DNA of 64,000 bases from Lineus longissimus (GCF_910592395.1 NC_088312.1:18419292-18483291); one strand, 5' to 3'. Positions 26,101 through 41,100 are shown, numbered from the stretch's first letter. The notes: generated by a model from the letters alone, not told the origin. Program-made: numbers and translations.

Positions 26101-29100
26101 CTTGAGAATGAGACAGGAGAATGAGGGGATGCCCTGGTTAGGTGTTCAGTTACCAAAATTCATGGTAAGTTTCCGAAATGGGGAGGTACTCGCACCTCTG
26201 GATCCACGCTTGTGAAATCGTTGCCCTCTCCCCTGAAGCATCTTGGACAGAATTCTCAATTACCCGATTCTTGTATTCTAGGTATGGTCACATGGAAGAG
26301 GTGTGGAATTGGCTGAAGGGAGCGCTACCTGAATGGAAGTTGCCTGAACCTGAGCCAGAGAAACCAGTAGAAGGGGACCCCGAGAAGGAAGGGACAGCCC
26401 TGGTAAGTTTCTTCCCCTTTTTCTTCAGCATTCTTTCAGCACTTGGACGTTTTGTACTCCAGGAAGTATTCCTCCTCCAAGGCGGGATGAGCATTTTTAC
26501 GTGCCTCTACAGTTAGGTGCCAATTGGGTTTATTGGCTTGGGGACTCTGTCTGTGACCAGACATAGAGTCCACGCAAGCTACTCATGTTTCTCACTTGGT
26601 TGGAGCTTTTCCTGGTAGGTTCGAAAAAAGATATTGGCCACTTTGTATCAACCGTAAAGTAAACATGCCGTGTCCAATTTGTATGAAATTCATCAGATAG
26701 ACTTTGTATGGCAATTAACCTGGGACCCCTAACTTCAAAATGATGGATATGGAGCAACTTTCAAATCCTCTTTTCCTTGTAGGACGTAAAAGATGAGAAG
26801 AGTGATAAGGACCCGAAGGAGACGGCCAGAGGAGAGAAGCCTGCCAAGGATGGTGGGGGGAAGAAGGAGGATGGCAAGGGGAAGGACAAAGACAAGGGAA
26901 AAGATAAGGGCAAGGACAAGGATAAGGATAAAAATAGTAAGTATGATAAAATTGTCCATCTCTTACTTCTTCTTCTTCTGTGTTCAACCTGCCTGAACTT
27001 TAACTTGAGTGTTGTGGCGGAGAGCTGTTGATACACCATAGGTCTGAAGCCATAACAAACCAAAGTGATATTATTGGATGTTGTTGTGAGCGTATGTGGT
27101 CGGATGCCAATATGGCCGGTGTGCTCCGTCTTCGGGACTTTCCGTCTCCTAGTCTGTTGACATTTCCGGCTGTACCTTTTCAATAAAATGTTATCTGGAC
27201 TCGTCATTTCAGAAGAGAAGACGTCCATGGATGATGGTGTCCTTCCTGAGAATCCCGAGATTGTCGTGTTTGCGAGTTATACCAGCCTTCCGAAGTATCC
27301 AGTCAGGGTCTCAGTGCTAGCTGAAATGGTAAGAACATGATTAGCTTCATTGGCTCACGACTTGGCAGTGTTTGTTGTCAAAGGTCCTTAGTTAAGAACC
27401 TGGGGCCTGATTCAGAAAGCACTCTTAGATTTCCGATCTTAGATCACTCTAAGAGCACTCATAGGGTGAACTTATTGGAAAGGTTAGGGAACCCGATGTA
27501 TTTGCGTAATTTTAAGGGTATTTTGTGAATACCACTTAACTCCTAAGTGTTATCTAAGAGTATGTAAGTCCCTAAGAGTGCTTTGTGAATCAGGCCCTTG
27601 GTCCATTTCTTTGGATATGTCGCCTTGGCTTCTAGAATTGACTTTATTTTGTCACCTGTTTTTCGAACCTGCTCTGGATACCAGAACCTGATTGTGTGTG
27701 GATTAAAGTAAGTGGTGGATAATAGAACTGTGCTGTTACCCTTTTGTCAATGCAAAATTTACTTGACAATGTTTTTCTGTATTTGACTTTGGGTGATAAA
27801 GAGAATTGGCTATTCAGCCCAGGAGAAAATGTCCTAAAGTGTAAGCTAGGCTTAGACTTGGGAGGGACTAGCAGTCTCCCAGTGTCTGAGGTCTGTTTCA
27901 AATACCAGCAAGAACTACGAGATTGTATTCTTTCAGGCTGACGCCAGTGAGCGACTCCGCCAGACTGGGTTGTCCCACATGTACCCTCATCCAGTCCTGA
28001 TCACTCAAACCCGGGCTTGTCCTCTGGAGCCCCCACCGCCACCCGAGGTCGTCCCGTCGTGGAAACTCATCCGGCCCAAGAAGAAGAAGGTCATGCCTAC
28101 AGATGAGCCAAAAGGTAAGAATTGTTCCGCCTCTCCTCATAAACTCGACCCGTCCTGATCACACAGGCAATGGCGTGTCCCTTGGAGCCCCACTGCCACC
28201 TGAGGTCAGCCCGCCATGTAGACTCATCAGGCTCAAGAAAAAGAAAGTCATGGCCTACAGATGGGCCCAAAAGTAAGATATGATCACCCTCCCCACATAA
28301 ACCTATTCTGTACTGATCACCCAGGCAAGGGAATGTCCCCTCAGATATCCCGCGACGAGTGCCACAAATATAATCCCAGGTCGCACCAACGAAAATCGTC
28401 TGTTTACGAGTTGCTTCCGGAGGAACTGTCAAACTCTCAGAACCAACTCATTTTCTGATTTCAATAAAAACGAGGTTATTTGATTACAGGTAATTACAGC
28501 TGTTTTATATATTTTACAGAACCAGAAGTTGAGAAGCCCATCCAGTGTGTCGAGGTGACATCGCCGTTCGTCAACTATAAAGTCAGCCCCGTGCCTATTC
28601 CCACAGATGTGTAAGTTATTGTTGGATCGCTACTACTGCTAGTACTGGCAGTTTTATAACCGGTTCAACCAGTTTTACAACTGGTGAAGCCAGTTTTACT
28701 GCTGGTGCTGCCGTTCTTTCTATTGGTGCTGCTGGTTTAACAACCTCCCTTAGCAGACACCTTTCTATCAAGGACACTAGTTTTGGTCCCAAATTGGTTG
28801 CTTCAATTTACTTCGACCTCTCTAATCAAAACACCTCTCTGTTACGGACAGTATTTATCAGTCCAGAAGGTGTCTGTAATAGAGATGTTCTACTGTACTT
28901 AAGTCTGAAAGTCGTCTTTTTCTAATGCCTCTGTGGTTAGATATCTCCTTGCCAAAGGTTGTCTGTGTGCTAAATCTCTGGAAAGCCTACTCACGAGGTT
29001 AATCGTGAAATTGAAGGAGATGAAATAACAAAAACAAGAAAGTTAAGAAGATGGAATATAACATAAAGCGTTCCTTCTTACAGACACCGTCCCAAGTCTT

Positions 29101-32100
29101 CCCTGGAGCGAGGGGGCTCGCGACCTGGCACAGCCAATCAAGAACCTATTGAAGAGACAGACGAGAATGCTCCCGAGCCGGAGCTTGAACCGCTCAAGCC
29201 AGAGTCGCCCCCTGTTGAGGAAAAGGTGGATGATATACCTAGAATAGAATTTACTGTATGTTAATATTTTGTGACTTCTTGTGCCGTGTGCAGTTTTGGA
29301 AATTCTAACGAAATGTTTTTCAAATGTGTGGTTTGACTAATTTTGGAAAAAAAATCTGTGTTTTAAGTTTATCCTTCTTATTCCCTCCCCATTACTCTCT
29401 CATGTCTATATTATTCTTTAACCGAAAAAGTCCTCTTTGATCAAATTATGTTACATCAAGTCAACCTGTCGCACGCAAAGAAAGTGATCCCTCTGATGAC
29501 AGCATATTTAGCAGATTCTCGAATTCTTTCCGAAACGTCAGGGGGGCACTCAACTAATCTTGGTATGGACACCTGTGTCCCAGTTTTGGCCAGAATTCAG
29601 TCACAGTTTTCATGATCACACATTTTTTGTGGTGGAATTTTGTTTTTGATGCACAACACACAAGAAGCCACTTGGGAAGAAATGAGTAATTCAAGATAAA
29701 ATTCTGAAATAATTTTATTATCAAAGTGTGAGTTTGAAAAAATAAGTATTTTGAATAGATTCCATGTTTTCACATGATCGTAACTAGTCACAAATTGGAC
29801 GAAATGTTAATTTACTCATTTCTTCTATCGTTAAATAATCATAGTCCACCCATTAACCTATTTTGTTCCAGGATTGTGTGATAGAGAATCGACACAATCC
29901 CTTATGACAGATGTGCACAAATCAAATCAATTTTAAATATTTTCCTGAAGTTACTACACCAACAGCCCTGTTTTCTATCTTTAACATTTTAACCCAATAG
30001 ACTGTGTTCCTCCATTAGAGTTCGGCACTTGACGAGGTCAAAAAACATTATTGGAATTCGATGGTGCATGACGTCATGGCACCATTGCGTCATGATGCAG
30101 AAAATCAAAGGATTTTTAAGTCTGATGTCATGTCTAATTTGCATGACGTCATGTGTGTGAATTTGACCCAATCAAGTGCCCCACCCTTTTGGGGGAATAT
30201 TGGTTATTCAAATGATGTATTTATTCTATTGAATCTAAACAAAACGTTAGTGTGTAGCTAGGTTATCGGGTATTGGTTCAGAAATTGTTGAGGATATATC
30301 CCGATTTTCTTGTGAAATTCTTCGTGTTTTGGTCAAATCTAGTCAACTTTCTACCAACACTTTGAAAAGCAGGATCCCTTTCTGCAAAAAGAGGGATATT
30401 GATGTATTTATTCTGTTAAATCTAAACAAAATTAGTGTTGGTCCAGAAATTGTGATTTGTTTGTGAAATTCTTTGAGTTTTGATCAAATCTAGTCCAGCA
30501 TGGCCTTTGGATTTTTCAACAAATGCTTTGAAAAACAGGACACATTTCTACAAAAAGAGGGATATATTCTCAAACGCACTGCTTGAAGATTTTGAGTTTT
30601 GATCAATATAAGATTAGGGTACCCCACTCTCAGAGTCTTTTATCACAAAGTTATTAGTAATTCACACGTTCTAACAATTGCATACATTTGTTTTTTCGAC
30701 ACCTCACAGAAACGGAGAAAGTCCAGGCATCAGTTTAGCGTAGGTCAAATGATTAACTTATTAAGATTAGTATGAACACTTTAGGCACAGGTGTTAGATT
30801 TAGGTTTTGACCCTCAGAGGATGAGATGGAAGGTTTGTGTTACGACGGTGTTGCAAATCAGGCGAACCTTCAAGAAAACTTTCCCATTCCACTAACTTTT
30901 CATTTCATCCTTAGAGGGTTAAATTACAGTATTATTTCCTGTATTCAGTGATATGCACTCCTCTAGATCTTTTTCTGGTAGCACAATTTTACTTTTGTTT
31001 TTGGAGTTGGGTCGTGGTGGTGTCGTGGTGGGTCATGGAGTTGGGTCATGGAGTTGGGTCATGGAGTTTGATATTTTGTGGAGTTTGGTGATGGTGGTTT
31101 GAGATATTCAGTTGCACCTTTTGACACGTTTGAGCAGGAATAGAAAATGTTAATAATTTTGATTTTGGCAGACTACAAAATTACTTCTGAACTTCCGGTC
31201 CAAAAAACAATTTTCTCGATTTTTGTTTTTGCAAATCGCGGTTTTAAGCTCGAAAATAAGATGCCCATGAAAATTTTTGGTTTAACTAACATTGCCTCAA
31301 AAGATTTTTTCCAAGTGCTACCAGACATTTCTATACACATACCCTTGCTTTATCCAAAGTTGACCACTTCACCACGAGACGCTCTGCGACGTTATTCAAT
31401 TGGCTATACGACTTTCCACACTGTCTTTTGCCACAATGATGTAACATGTGCATTGCGTCATGTATCATAGTACATTGCGTCATGACGACATCGGACGAAA
31501 GTTTTGTCTAGTGCAGTGGGGAATGTGTGATCGTGTGTCAGACCAAAATATCGGTCTACCGTTGTGGAGTGGTTAAAGTAAACCTGGAATTGACAAGACA
31601 ACTAATTCCTAAACTAGAAAATGAAACTTCAGTTTATATTATTTATGCACCTTTTGTAAGTACAGTGGAACCTCTCTAATAAGGACACCCGTGGGACTGA
31701 CAAGTGCTGTCCCTAATAGAGAGGTGGCCTGATTAGAGAGGTCAAATTGAAGGGAAACAACCAATTTGGGACCAAATTAGTGTCCTTAATAGAGAGGTTT
31801 CTGCTAAGGGAGGTTCCACTGTATGTAGTTAATCATCCTTGCATTAGTACTTAGTTCCCTGCTTTGTATATATGCAGCCCGCTGAGAATTCTGAAAACCC
31901 TACCCCCAGCCCTAAGCCTACCACCCCAGTCAGGGATAAAACTGGCAAAGAAAGGAAAAAGTCAGCGGGGTCTGCCCTCGCACGGAAGGAGTCAAGTCTC
32001 AAGGACCAACCCCTTGACTCTACTGTAAGTTCTGTTTCTCGGCCATTTTGTAACATGTGTCCGTAATTCATGTTGTAAACTCGAGACTTTTATTCCAACA

Positions 32101-35100
32101 GTCTATTTTGATGTTTTCACTTGCACGTTATGACAAACTTAATCTTGTCATTCGAAAGTTTGTCTAACATGTGTGACTGACATCGTAAAAAAAACCTAGA
32201 TTCCTAATTTGGTGAAAAACCTAGATTCCTAATTTGGTGATAGTCATGATTTTGAAAAATTAGAGTGATTAGAATGTGGGGTTGGATAATCACATCTCCT
32301 GCAGAACAGCTGCAATCGGGAACAACTATCTGATGAAACGACTATGAAGTGAGTCAATGTACAGTTGATGAAATGATGTGCCGGTTACAACAGGTCGAAC
32401 ATTGTCTGATCAACTGACGCAGTCATCTGGCGATTGGCCTCTACTGGACTTGAAAAATTAGAGGATATGGAGTGATTAGATTGTGGGGTTGGATAATCAC
32501 ATCTCCTGCAGCTGTTGCTGCAATCGGGAACAACTATCTGATGAAACGACTGTGAAATGAGTCAATGTACAGTTGATGAAATGATGTGCCCAGTCCAGCA
32601 TCATCTGATCAACTGATGCAGTCATCCATGGCGAATGGTCCCGACTGGGCTATTGATGATTTCAAAAATTGAAATGTCCCATCGTGATTTTTCAGAGACA
32701 GAGGAGCCAACATTGGCAACTTGTAAAGCAAAATTTAACACATGTATGTAAAGCATGGTTTCAATGATGAAAACTGACCATTCATGGAAAGGTTTCAGGT
32801 TGAGTAATTGGCAAGCGAATGCTTTCAGAACTGGGTAATGTCTGAGCAAAAGTTGCCAGTAGATTATCGAAATAACGGTTTTTAAATCGATTGCTGGTAA
32901 CTTGGGGCCTAACTATTAGGGTCAAGGCATTCACTGACAGGTTTTTGTACTGAAATCGAGACAAAGAGAGGATTGAGATCGTAATTTAGCCTAAACCTGC
33001 TAAACTTTGATCAGGTGTCTTGATTTTAGTAAGGTCAGTTCTGTCACAGCTCAAACTTTAACAAGATTGTCAGCACAGAACGTCCAAAGTTTAAAAACTT
33101 TCGGTGATAAGTCTAACAACTTCATTGCGCAGATTGAACGAAAGATAATGTTGCAGTCAAGACGAGGCCGAAATCATGTTACATATTATTAAAACTTCTC
33201 AATATTGAAAAAAGTATGTATGGAGATGGTAGTGTACATGTATCAAAGTGTAAGCAAACAGTGTTCCCATCAAAAGAAATTTAGAAACGTTTGAAGTTCT
33301 CCTGTTCTTCCATGAATGGTCAGATTTCAAAATGCTTCAAATTCGCCAACTCGAAAAATGTCTGCCAACATCTGTGCTGTAGGTTTTCGTCTTGCGTGAC
33401 TTGTGCAAGGCTGAGCATGTCTTGTCCATCTATGCATGTAGTCAAGAATATATAAAGATTAGTATTTCCCTATTCTTGATAGATTAGAATATACGCCCTT
33501 CTGCCTGATTGTACAAATGTAGAGTTCATGTTCTATCGCATGAAGTATTTCTGTGGTTATAATACAATGCTGTGTTACCCAAAAAATCTAGCCTAAATTT
33601 CCAGTATATTACTGTCAGCTTTAAAACTAATCTCAAAAATGGTTTTGGATCCCCAATTTTGTTAGCGTGTTTATCAAAAAGTTTGTGGATTGAAGCTCGT
33701 AGTTATATCGGGAAGGTTTTTGAAAGAATTTTAATGTTTACTCAGCAATCTTGATCTTAAGTTTATTCATTTGTGGATACTAAGAAATTTCTTTTTTATG
33801 GGATTTAACCAACTGAATGAATTAATTCAAGAAACGTGAATTTTTTCGCTTGCTTTTCCCCTCACTTGCTGCTTCTGTCCTAATCCCATCATTTTGCTTC
33901 CCATCATTTAGTGTGCATGTCAAGATCTTGGGAATGTAGATGTCCCATGTTGTGTAAGTGCAGATTTTACTAATATGCATGCTGAATTTAGTCAGAAAGT
34001 ATCTACTAACTTTCATATCAAATAGAGTACAGATAAAGACGTCTGACTGTACAGTAGTAGAACCTCTGTATGCCTCTCTAAATGGACCTCTGTATACCTC
34101 TCTAAATGGGCACTTTCAGTGCTAAGGACACCAAACTTGTTTGAAAATTACTCACCAGTTCGACCTTCAAAGAACCTGTCTTCATTCAGAACAGCGTTTG
34201 TCAGTCCAGAGGGTGTCCTTAATACAGAGGTTCTACTACTGTACAGTCAGACCTCTTTACTGAACCCCTACACTAGAGAGGTTTTCCTTCTTGGTAGAAA
34301 TGGTGGAGGTGAACTTTCTGTATTTCCCTTTTAAATGTGTAACATTTAGTACAATTTTTTGCATGTGCATGATTTGAATTTCATACTGGAGAGAAGGATT
34401 CCTTTCGACTTATAGCATGAATTATCGACTTATCGAAGCCTTTGCATGTTCTTTAGTTGTAGGCCTGCTAGCATTATTATCCCACTACTCTTTCTTTCAT
34501 TTATAGCAATCATCTCAAAAAGCCAAATGAAACCACATTTTTAGTTTGCGAGATGACCCCCCTTCAAAATACACAAAAATGGATGTTCCTACTTCAAAAA
34601 GTCCATCATACGTACAATGCTTGTTGGTTCCACTCAACAAGAAACTCCATACATGTCCACTATTCCTATGATTGAATTGAAAGGTATGGATACCTTGAAC
34701 AGTTCTAAGGCCAGAAAGTTTACAAAAAGAAAAAAGTTTACAAAAAAGATAACTCCTCCTCCAAACAAAAAAATAGTTTCTTTTGGCTTCAATCAAGTTT
34801 GAGGAAATTTACCTATCATTGGGCTAAAAAGTACCCCTTCCCTATCGAACATCAGAACTTCTATAGCATGCATCTATGTTTCCTAAGGGGAGGGGACGAA
34901 ATTAACTGTCAGTCTCTGAAGTGGAACTGGAACTGACCAGGTCAAAGCAAAATTGATCTTGTTTGTTTATTTCATTCTCTCTTCTCTCTTGAAATATTCC
35001 GTCTCGTGGATATTCTATCAACTCGAAAAGACTTCCATATTCTAACTCACCTAACATATCAGGATTGGCAAATCGATCTGTTGTTCTATGAATTCTGGGT

Positions 35101-38100
35101 TTTTTTGTCTATTTACTGGCATCTGCCATGCTTATCGATCTCTAATCAAATTTGTTACTTAAAAGGTTAAAATTGCAATGATATTCGCCGAATGAATCTC
35201 TACAACAAACAAAAATGTATTCGACAATTCTAGAGAGGTCAACTCCAGATGTAAGGAGTTTTCCTTATATATCAGAGGGGGTCAAGAGATTGCAGACAAT
35301 AATCTGAAATTATTTCTTGTCTCAGACAATTTCTTGTCACTTGACAATAAGATTCATGTCTAATTACAGAAAAACATTTTACTCTGAAAGCCTTAAAGCA
35401 TGTCTGACAAGTGCTTTAAAACGTTTTGATACCTTTTCTGACATTCCAGTCCATTAGATTTTAGGCAAAGTTTTTGATGGTTCTTTGGAAATCATTGTTT
35501 ACGATTCAACCTATTTATCATGTCAAATACTCTTCTTCAGGCTTCCCCGAAAATGGCCAAGAAAAATTCCACCATCAAGCGAGAAGCTAGCGCTAAATCG
35601 ATAGAGCGACCTGGATCAGTAAAGTCGGCCAAACTTGATGCTAAACTGACTGCCAGTGTTGTAGCTGTGCATGACGCCAAGGGTAGGTACTCACATGTAC
35701 CAATGCATGCGGTACAGTGCTGGTCATAAGTAATAGCCCCTGGTGTGCGCAATATAGCCTACAAACATTAGTATGATTCAAATCTGTGATACAGTTCACA
35801 AGTTCGTAAGCATTCGAGAGAAACGGGTGACTACCGTTAGATTTCTTGCAAGTGTTACAGTCTTACTTATGACCAGTATAGTAGAAGAGCAAATCCGACT
35901 TCTTGCACAAACTGTAAGGAAAAGGTTTGTCTGTGTGATTTTAGATGTTTGTTACTTTCCATCAACAATAATCAACCAGCTGTCAACGTCAAACTTTATT
36001 GGTATTGAATCATACCTTTTCATGGCAGTCTATCTTTTCCTGCTGAGTTGTTTAACCGCAGGAAGATTTTAACCATTTATCTGGGTGCATTTAAACAAGG
36101 CGATAATGCCAGAAAGGAGTAGACATTTCACTGCGTGATATTCGACTTGAATACAAATTGCTTGAATGCTTGAACTATCTTTGGCTGCTTTTGAATGACC
36201 ATTAATCAATTTAATAAATAATGTTTTTTGTGTGTGTAGGCTAAAGTCCAGTGCTGATGAATTAACATTTCATAACACATGACGTGCTATGCACTTCATT
36301 TGCATCTGAAAAAACATGACGTTGATGTGTAGTCCACGTCGTCACCAGCAGCTTAAGGGTTAACCGCATGAATGTCACACATTTTAATACACTGTCACGC
36401 TCTTAGTTGCATAGACTTGCACGTTTAACAAAAGCATCAGTAACGAGGTATGCCATTTCCAGCTTCCATTGCAGATAAACTGCTTGCGTCGATCGGGTCG
36501 TTGACTCCAGCGGATGCCCCGTTGGAGGGGAGTCTTGGGTCGGAGCTTGGCGAGTTGGACGCGGAGAAACCCATGGACGGGGAGGAACCGGTTGAAGACG
36601 ACGCAGAGGAGAAACCTAAAGACGTCTGGATGGATTTTGAAGCGTTCTGTAAATGTTTCAAGTAAGTAGAACAACTCAGCCGTTAGGGATCTCACTGTTG
36701 ATCTTGGCTGTGTACCTGGCCATTATTTGCACAACTGGTGTAAACTTAAAGGAAGAATATAGGCCTTGACAAACTATGGCGTATTACATGCTGTAGCCTG
36801 GCTAGCTTTCCCCCCAAGACCAAAAAACTAGCTACACCCCAGTATAAACATTTGAATTCGTTTGAATTTGAAATATTGAATTCGTTTTTTTCTGTCTTAA
36901 TTTAATTTATACTGATTCTTTTCTCCACAGGACGTTGTACGTGTATCACAAGACGAACACCTATCCCTGCAACCAGAAACACTCCGATCTCAAGGTAAGG
37001 CCTCGGATAACATCATCGAAAATTGCGACCTAATAAGTGTGTTTGTCAATAACCCTGAACATTGGTTCTTAATTGATGTGACGTTTTGATTGAATACTTA
37101 TCTAACTTTGTCTTTACGCTAAAATGTGTTTGTTCTCCATTGCAATGAATGAAAGTAAATCGAAGCCAACTCAAAAGTGAGTTTCCCCAACTGCACTACT
37201 GTACAATCTAACTTGTAAGTTAAGGTAAGGCAGTACAATTATATCATGGTACACTTGAAGCTTCTGCCTATAGTTTTCTACACTGTAAGTTTAAGATAAG
37301 GGTTATAATTGTACCAATGCTTATAACTGTACCACTTTACCTTACATGAACAAAAACGCCCACAGTGTTTGAACCTGATATACGTAAACAAAAAAGATTA
37401 GTCTTTATTTATTCTGGACGTAACTGATGATACCGCAAACAAATAATTTGCCTCCATTTTCATACTTCCCTTTAGAAAATGGAACGAGTTAACTATTATT
37501 CCTTGTCCCAGGTAATGAGCTGTTGTCATGGTGATGCGATGTAAACAAACTCCTTGTTTCCTGGCGTGGATTATTATTTATTTTCTTAGTTGCTTTATAT
37601 GTCCATGTCAAACAGGTGCCTGTGCTATCAAAATATATTCTACCAAAAGTCGGTCAATGGCAAAAGCCCGCCAAGTTTTAATTTTTTCAAGAAGAATTGC
37701 TCTCAAAAATGGTTTCTCTGAATTGCTGTCCATCTTAGCAGATTCCTAATTTATCCAGGCATCTTTTTGTCAAAAAACAATCAGTGTTTGTCACCCTGGA
37801 AAATCGGTTTCCCAACTTGCCGACAATTATGTCTACCACGCAATAGGGCCAGGGACAACCCAGGATTGTACTTCTGGCCATAGTGGCACTTAAAAATGTT
37901 CGTCCCACCTTGGAGAAGGAATACTCCCCGGAGAATAACGCCTCGAAGTGAAGAGTGAACGCTGAAGAAGAAGAAGAAATTTCGCAGGGTAGTCAGACTG
38001 GTTCGGTATTTGAAGTTGGGATACCTGACTCTCAGCCTGCTGGGGAACCGATTCTCCATGGTGTATGCCAAAGACCTGCATGTAAATGTCTGAATGTAGC

Positions 38101-41100
38101 TGGTTCCTCTTCCCGACCGCAAGGACAAATTGATGTGTTGTTGTTCAATTTTGTTGTACCCTTATTAAAACACCAGTGAAATGGCTTTAGAAGATGTGTT
38201 TAGAAATATTTTTGAGTTACTTAATAGGTAATAGCACTTTTCTTTTCTGCACTTGATTTTTATACATGAGAAAAGTTTGAAATGATCCTGATATTCTCTC
38301 TAGACCTCTCTTTGAAATGTTGAAAAATATACTCCAAAATTTTGTTGTGATAACTTTCGGTGACCTATCTTAACAATTTCAATTGAAGATTTGTGTGAAT
38401 TTGTGTGTGACAAACTTAATTCCAAAACTGTAAAACTTTGATGTGGTGTTACCCGTGAAGTGCCCACTTGAATAAATGTCCTGCCAATAAACACGTGTCC
38501 TGCTAACATAAACACATGTACTATCCACATGGACACGTGTCCTACCCACATAAAAACGTGTCCGCAAGTAAACACGTGTCCCCATATAAACACATGCCCT
38601 GCTAACTTAAACACATGTACTGTGTCCACATGGATACGTGTCCTGCCCATGTAAACATGTGTCCTGCAAGAAAACACGTGTTCCCACCTAAACAGTGTCC
38701 CCACATAAACACGCATCCTACAAGTAAACACGTGTCCTGTTAACATAAACACATGTATTGTCCACATGGACACGTGTCCCAACATAAACACGTGTCCCCA
38801 CCTGAACACGTGTCCCGTCAGTAAAGCATGTCGCCATGACCTTGACCTTTCCAGGGCGTCTCGTCCGGTGCAGGTAGTAGTGGAGGCGGCGGCAAGAAAT
38901 CTGCACCGAATACAGCAGCGGTAAATATTCCCTCCACCTAGGCACCTCCTCCCTGGCTTCTGCACACCGAGTCCTCTCCTTTCAAACCTCCTCCGTAATC
39001 ATCACTGCACTATCCACACCCGTAGTATCAAGAATTGATAAAGAAGACTCTTTATTAATTCTTAGTGTTATCAACTCTCGTCAGTACTGGTATATTGCTT
39101 GATATCTCCTGTAACAGAGTCTAATGCAGAACAGAAATCAGAGGAAACGTCCAAGTTTCAGAATTTTTTCAAAAGATGACACCAATCTTTACCAAACATA
39201 TTAGGAAGTTGTGCCAGTTTGTTCAAAAGAGGGCACACTTTTTGTGGTAATTTGTTAAGAAAAGATGCAGTTAGTCGGGGAGACATTTTAAGGAAAATGG
39301 GACGGCACAAGCTTTGTTGCCTTTTTGGGCATGAGCTGGACACAGAACATCATGGGTCCAGAATCCTTATTAGATGTAAGGTAATATGGTACAATTAAAG
39401 CCAATGTGTGCATGTATTCGTACTGGCAGCTGTTTTTACACTGTGCAGGCTATGATTTTGCGGGGGTTGTAATTGCACCACTTTACCTTACGGAATGCTT
39501 TGTTGTTTTCCTCTGATTTTGGATAGTGAAGTAGATATACCAGTACATCATAATTTAGAGCATCTTTTTTCCAGTTTAGTTGGTTATGCATGTTCTCACT
39601 GTTGTGGTTACTGCATGTCTATCTTGGTTTCGTGGAATCTTTGAATTGCATGTGGGGGATATGGTGCTGTGATAATTTGTCTTTCCTGATATTTTGCACA
39701 GAGGTTTTTAAAATTGGTTGGGTGACTGGCTTTGTACCATGTCTATTGTTCATTTCATGCCAGACAGGGAGTGCAATTTAAATGCATCTTTAGAACGATT
39801 TGACATGTTTGATGAGCCTTTTTCAAAGTAGTAGACCCCAGCATAACAATCCTTAATCTAGACATCCCAACTTTTCCCAATTTCGTTGAAATAAGTTTAG
39901 TTATAATACCTTCAAACCCTTAGAGTTTAGACTAATACTAAATCTATCTTCTTAAATGAGGACATGCTGCAATGTTGGATTGCTGCAATGTTGGATTGCT
40001 GCAATGTATGTTGGATTGCTGAAATGTATGTTGGATTGCTGCAATGTATGTTGGATTGCTGCAATGTTTGATGGCTCCAATGTTGGATTGCTGCAATGTA
40101 CTTTGGATTGCTGCAATGTATGTTGGATTGCTGCAATGTTTGATGGCTCCAATGTTGGATTACTGCAATGTACGTTTGATTGCTGCAATGTATGTTGGAT
40201 TGCTCTGAGGTTGCATCGCTCTTCAAATAGGCCAGACTATCGCTATCCCCACTGGTTGACTCGAGTGTACACCGTCATATAGCATCCCATTTTGATTAGC
40301 TGGTAGTGGTCTTTCGGTAGTACCTTCAAATTGGCCATTGCTGGCAAGCACAAAAAAACATGCCTGTAGAAGCTAACCTATGCAGCTGTCAAAAGTTGCA
40401 GCCGCAGGTCCTGATTTCTATAGGCTCATACACATTCTTGGATGCAACGTGGCATTTTGCGAACGTGTTCATCACCAACACAGAGTTCTGTAGACCTATC
40501 GTCTGCTAATGTTGGCTCCTCTCGCCACCGCTGGATAGGTGACAATGGGATTTGCCGCCATTTTACAAAATGATTACGCATGTTTGTGCATTGAAACGTG
40601 CATAGTACAACGTAAGTGCTGCATGGTGGTTTGTCACAATCCTGCAGCCATATGCAGAAAATTGTGCAAACTTTGCTTACAGTCAAAATGGCGACCAATG
40701 CCTACAGCAGCACCTTTTCCAGCCGTGGGGTGTGAAACCAACATGTCGTCTGCTTTATAGACCTCGTCTGGCTTGATGCGTCTGCTTGATTGAAAAGTTT
40801 TGTTGACCATTCAGTGACATAAAGTTTGAAGAAGCCTAACTAATTCTAAAGCGCTTGCTTTGATTGGACTGCGAATGAGTAAAGTGTCACCCGCTACAGG
40901 GCATACGCTTCATGAAAAACATTAGGCGCAATGTAATTATTTTCCAATGAAATGAGCTTGAAAGATTGGAGAATGACTTGTTTAACTATTTGGCAGTATT
41001 TCTCATCTTTTGAATAGAATTCGTATTCTTTTGACAGTAATTGCTACATATAGCTTACATTTCAAACTCTGAGCCTGGTTGTTTTATAATACACTTTTTC

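Noticed and set aside
38300-38965. 221-residue minus-strand frame with Val/His/Met repeats
   Set aside because: It crosses the CACGTG minisatellite and ADGB exon 15 antisense. Repeat composition accounts for it.
39927-40282. Open frames rich in CCNVCWIAAM and QQSNIHCSNPT repeats
   Set aside because: Generated by the 20-bp minisatellite at 39962-40203.
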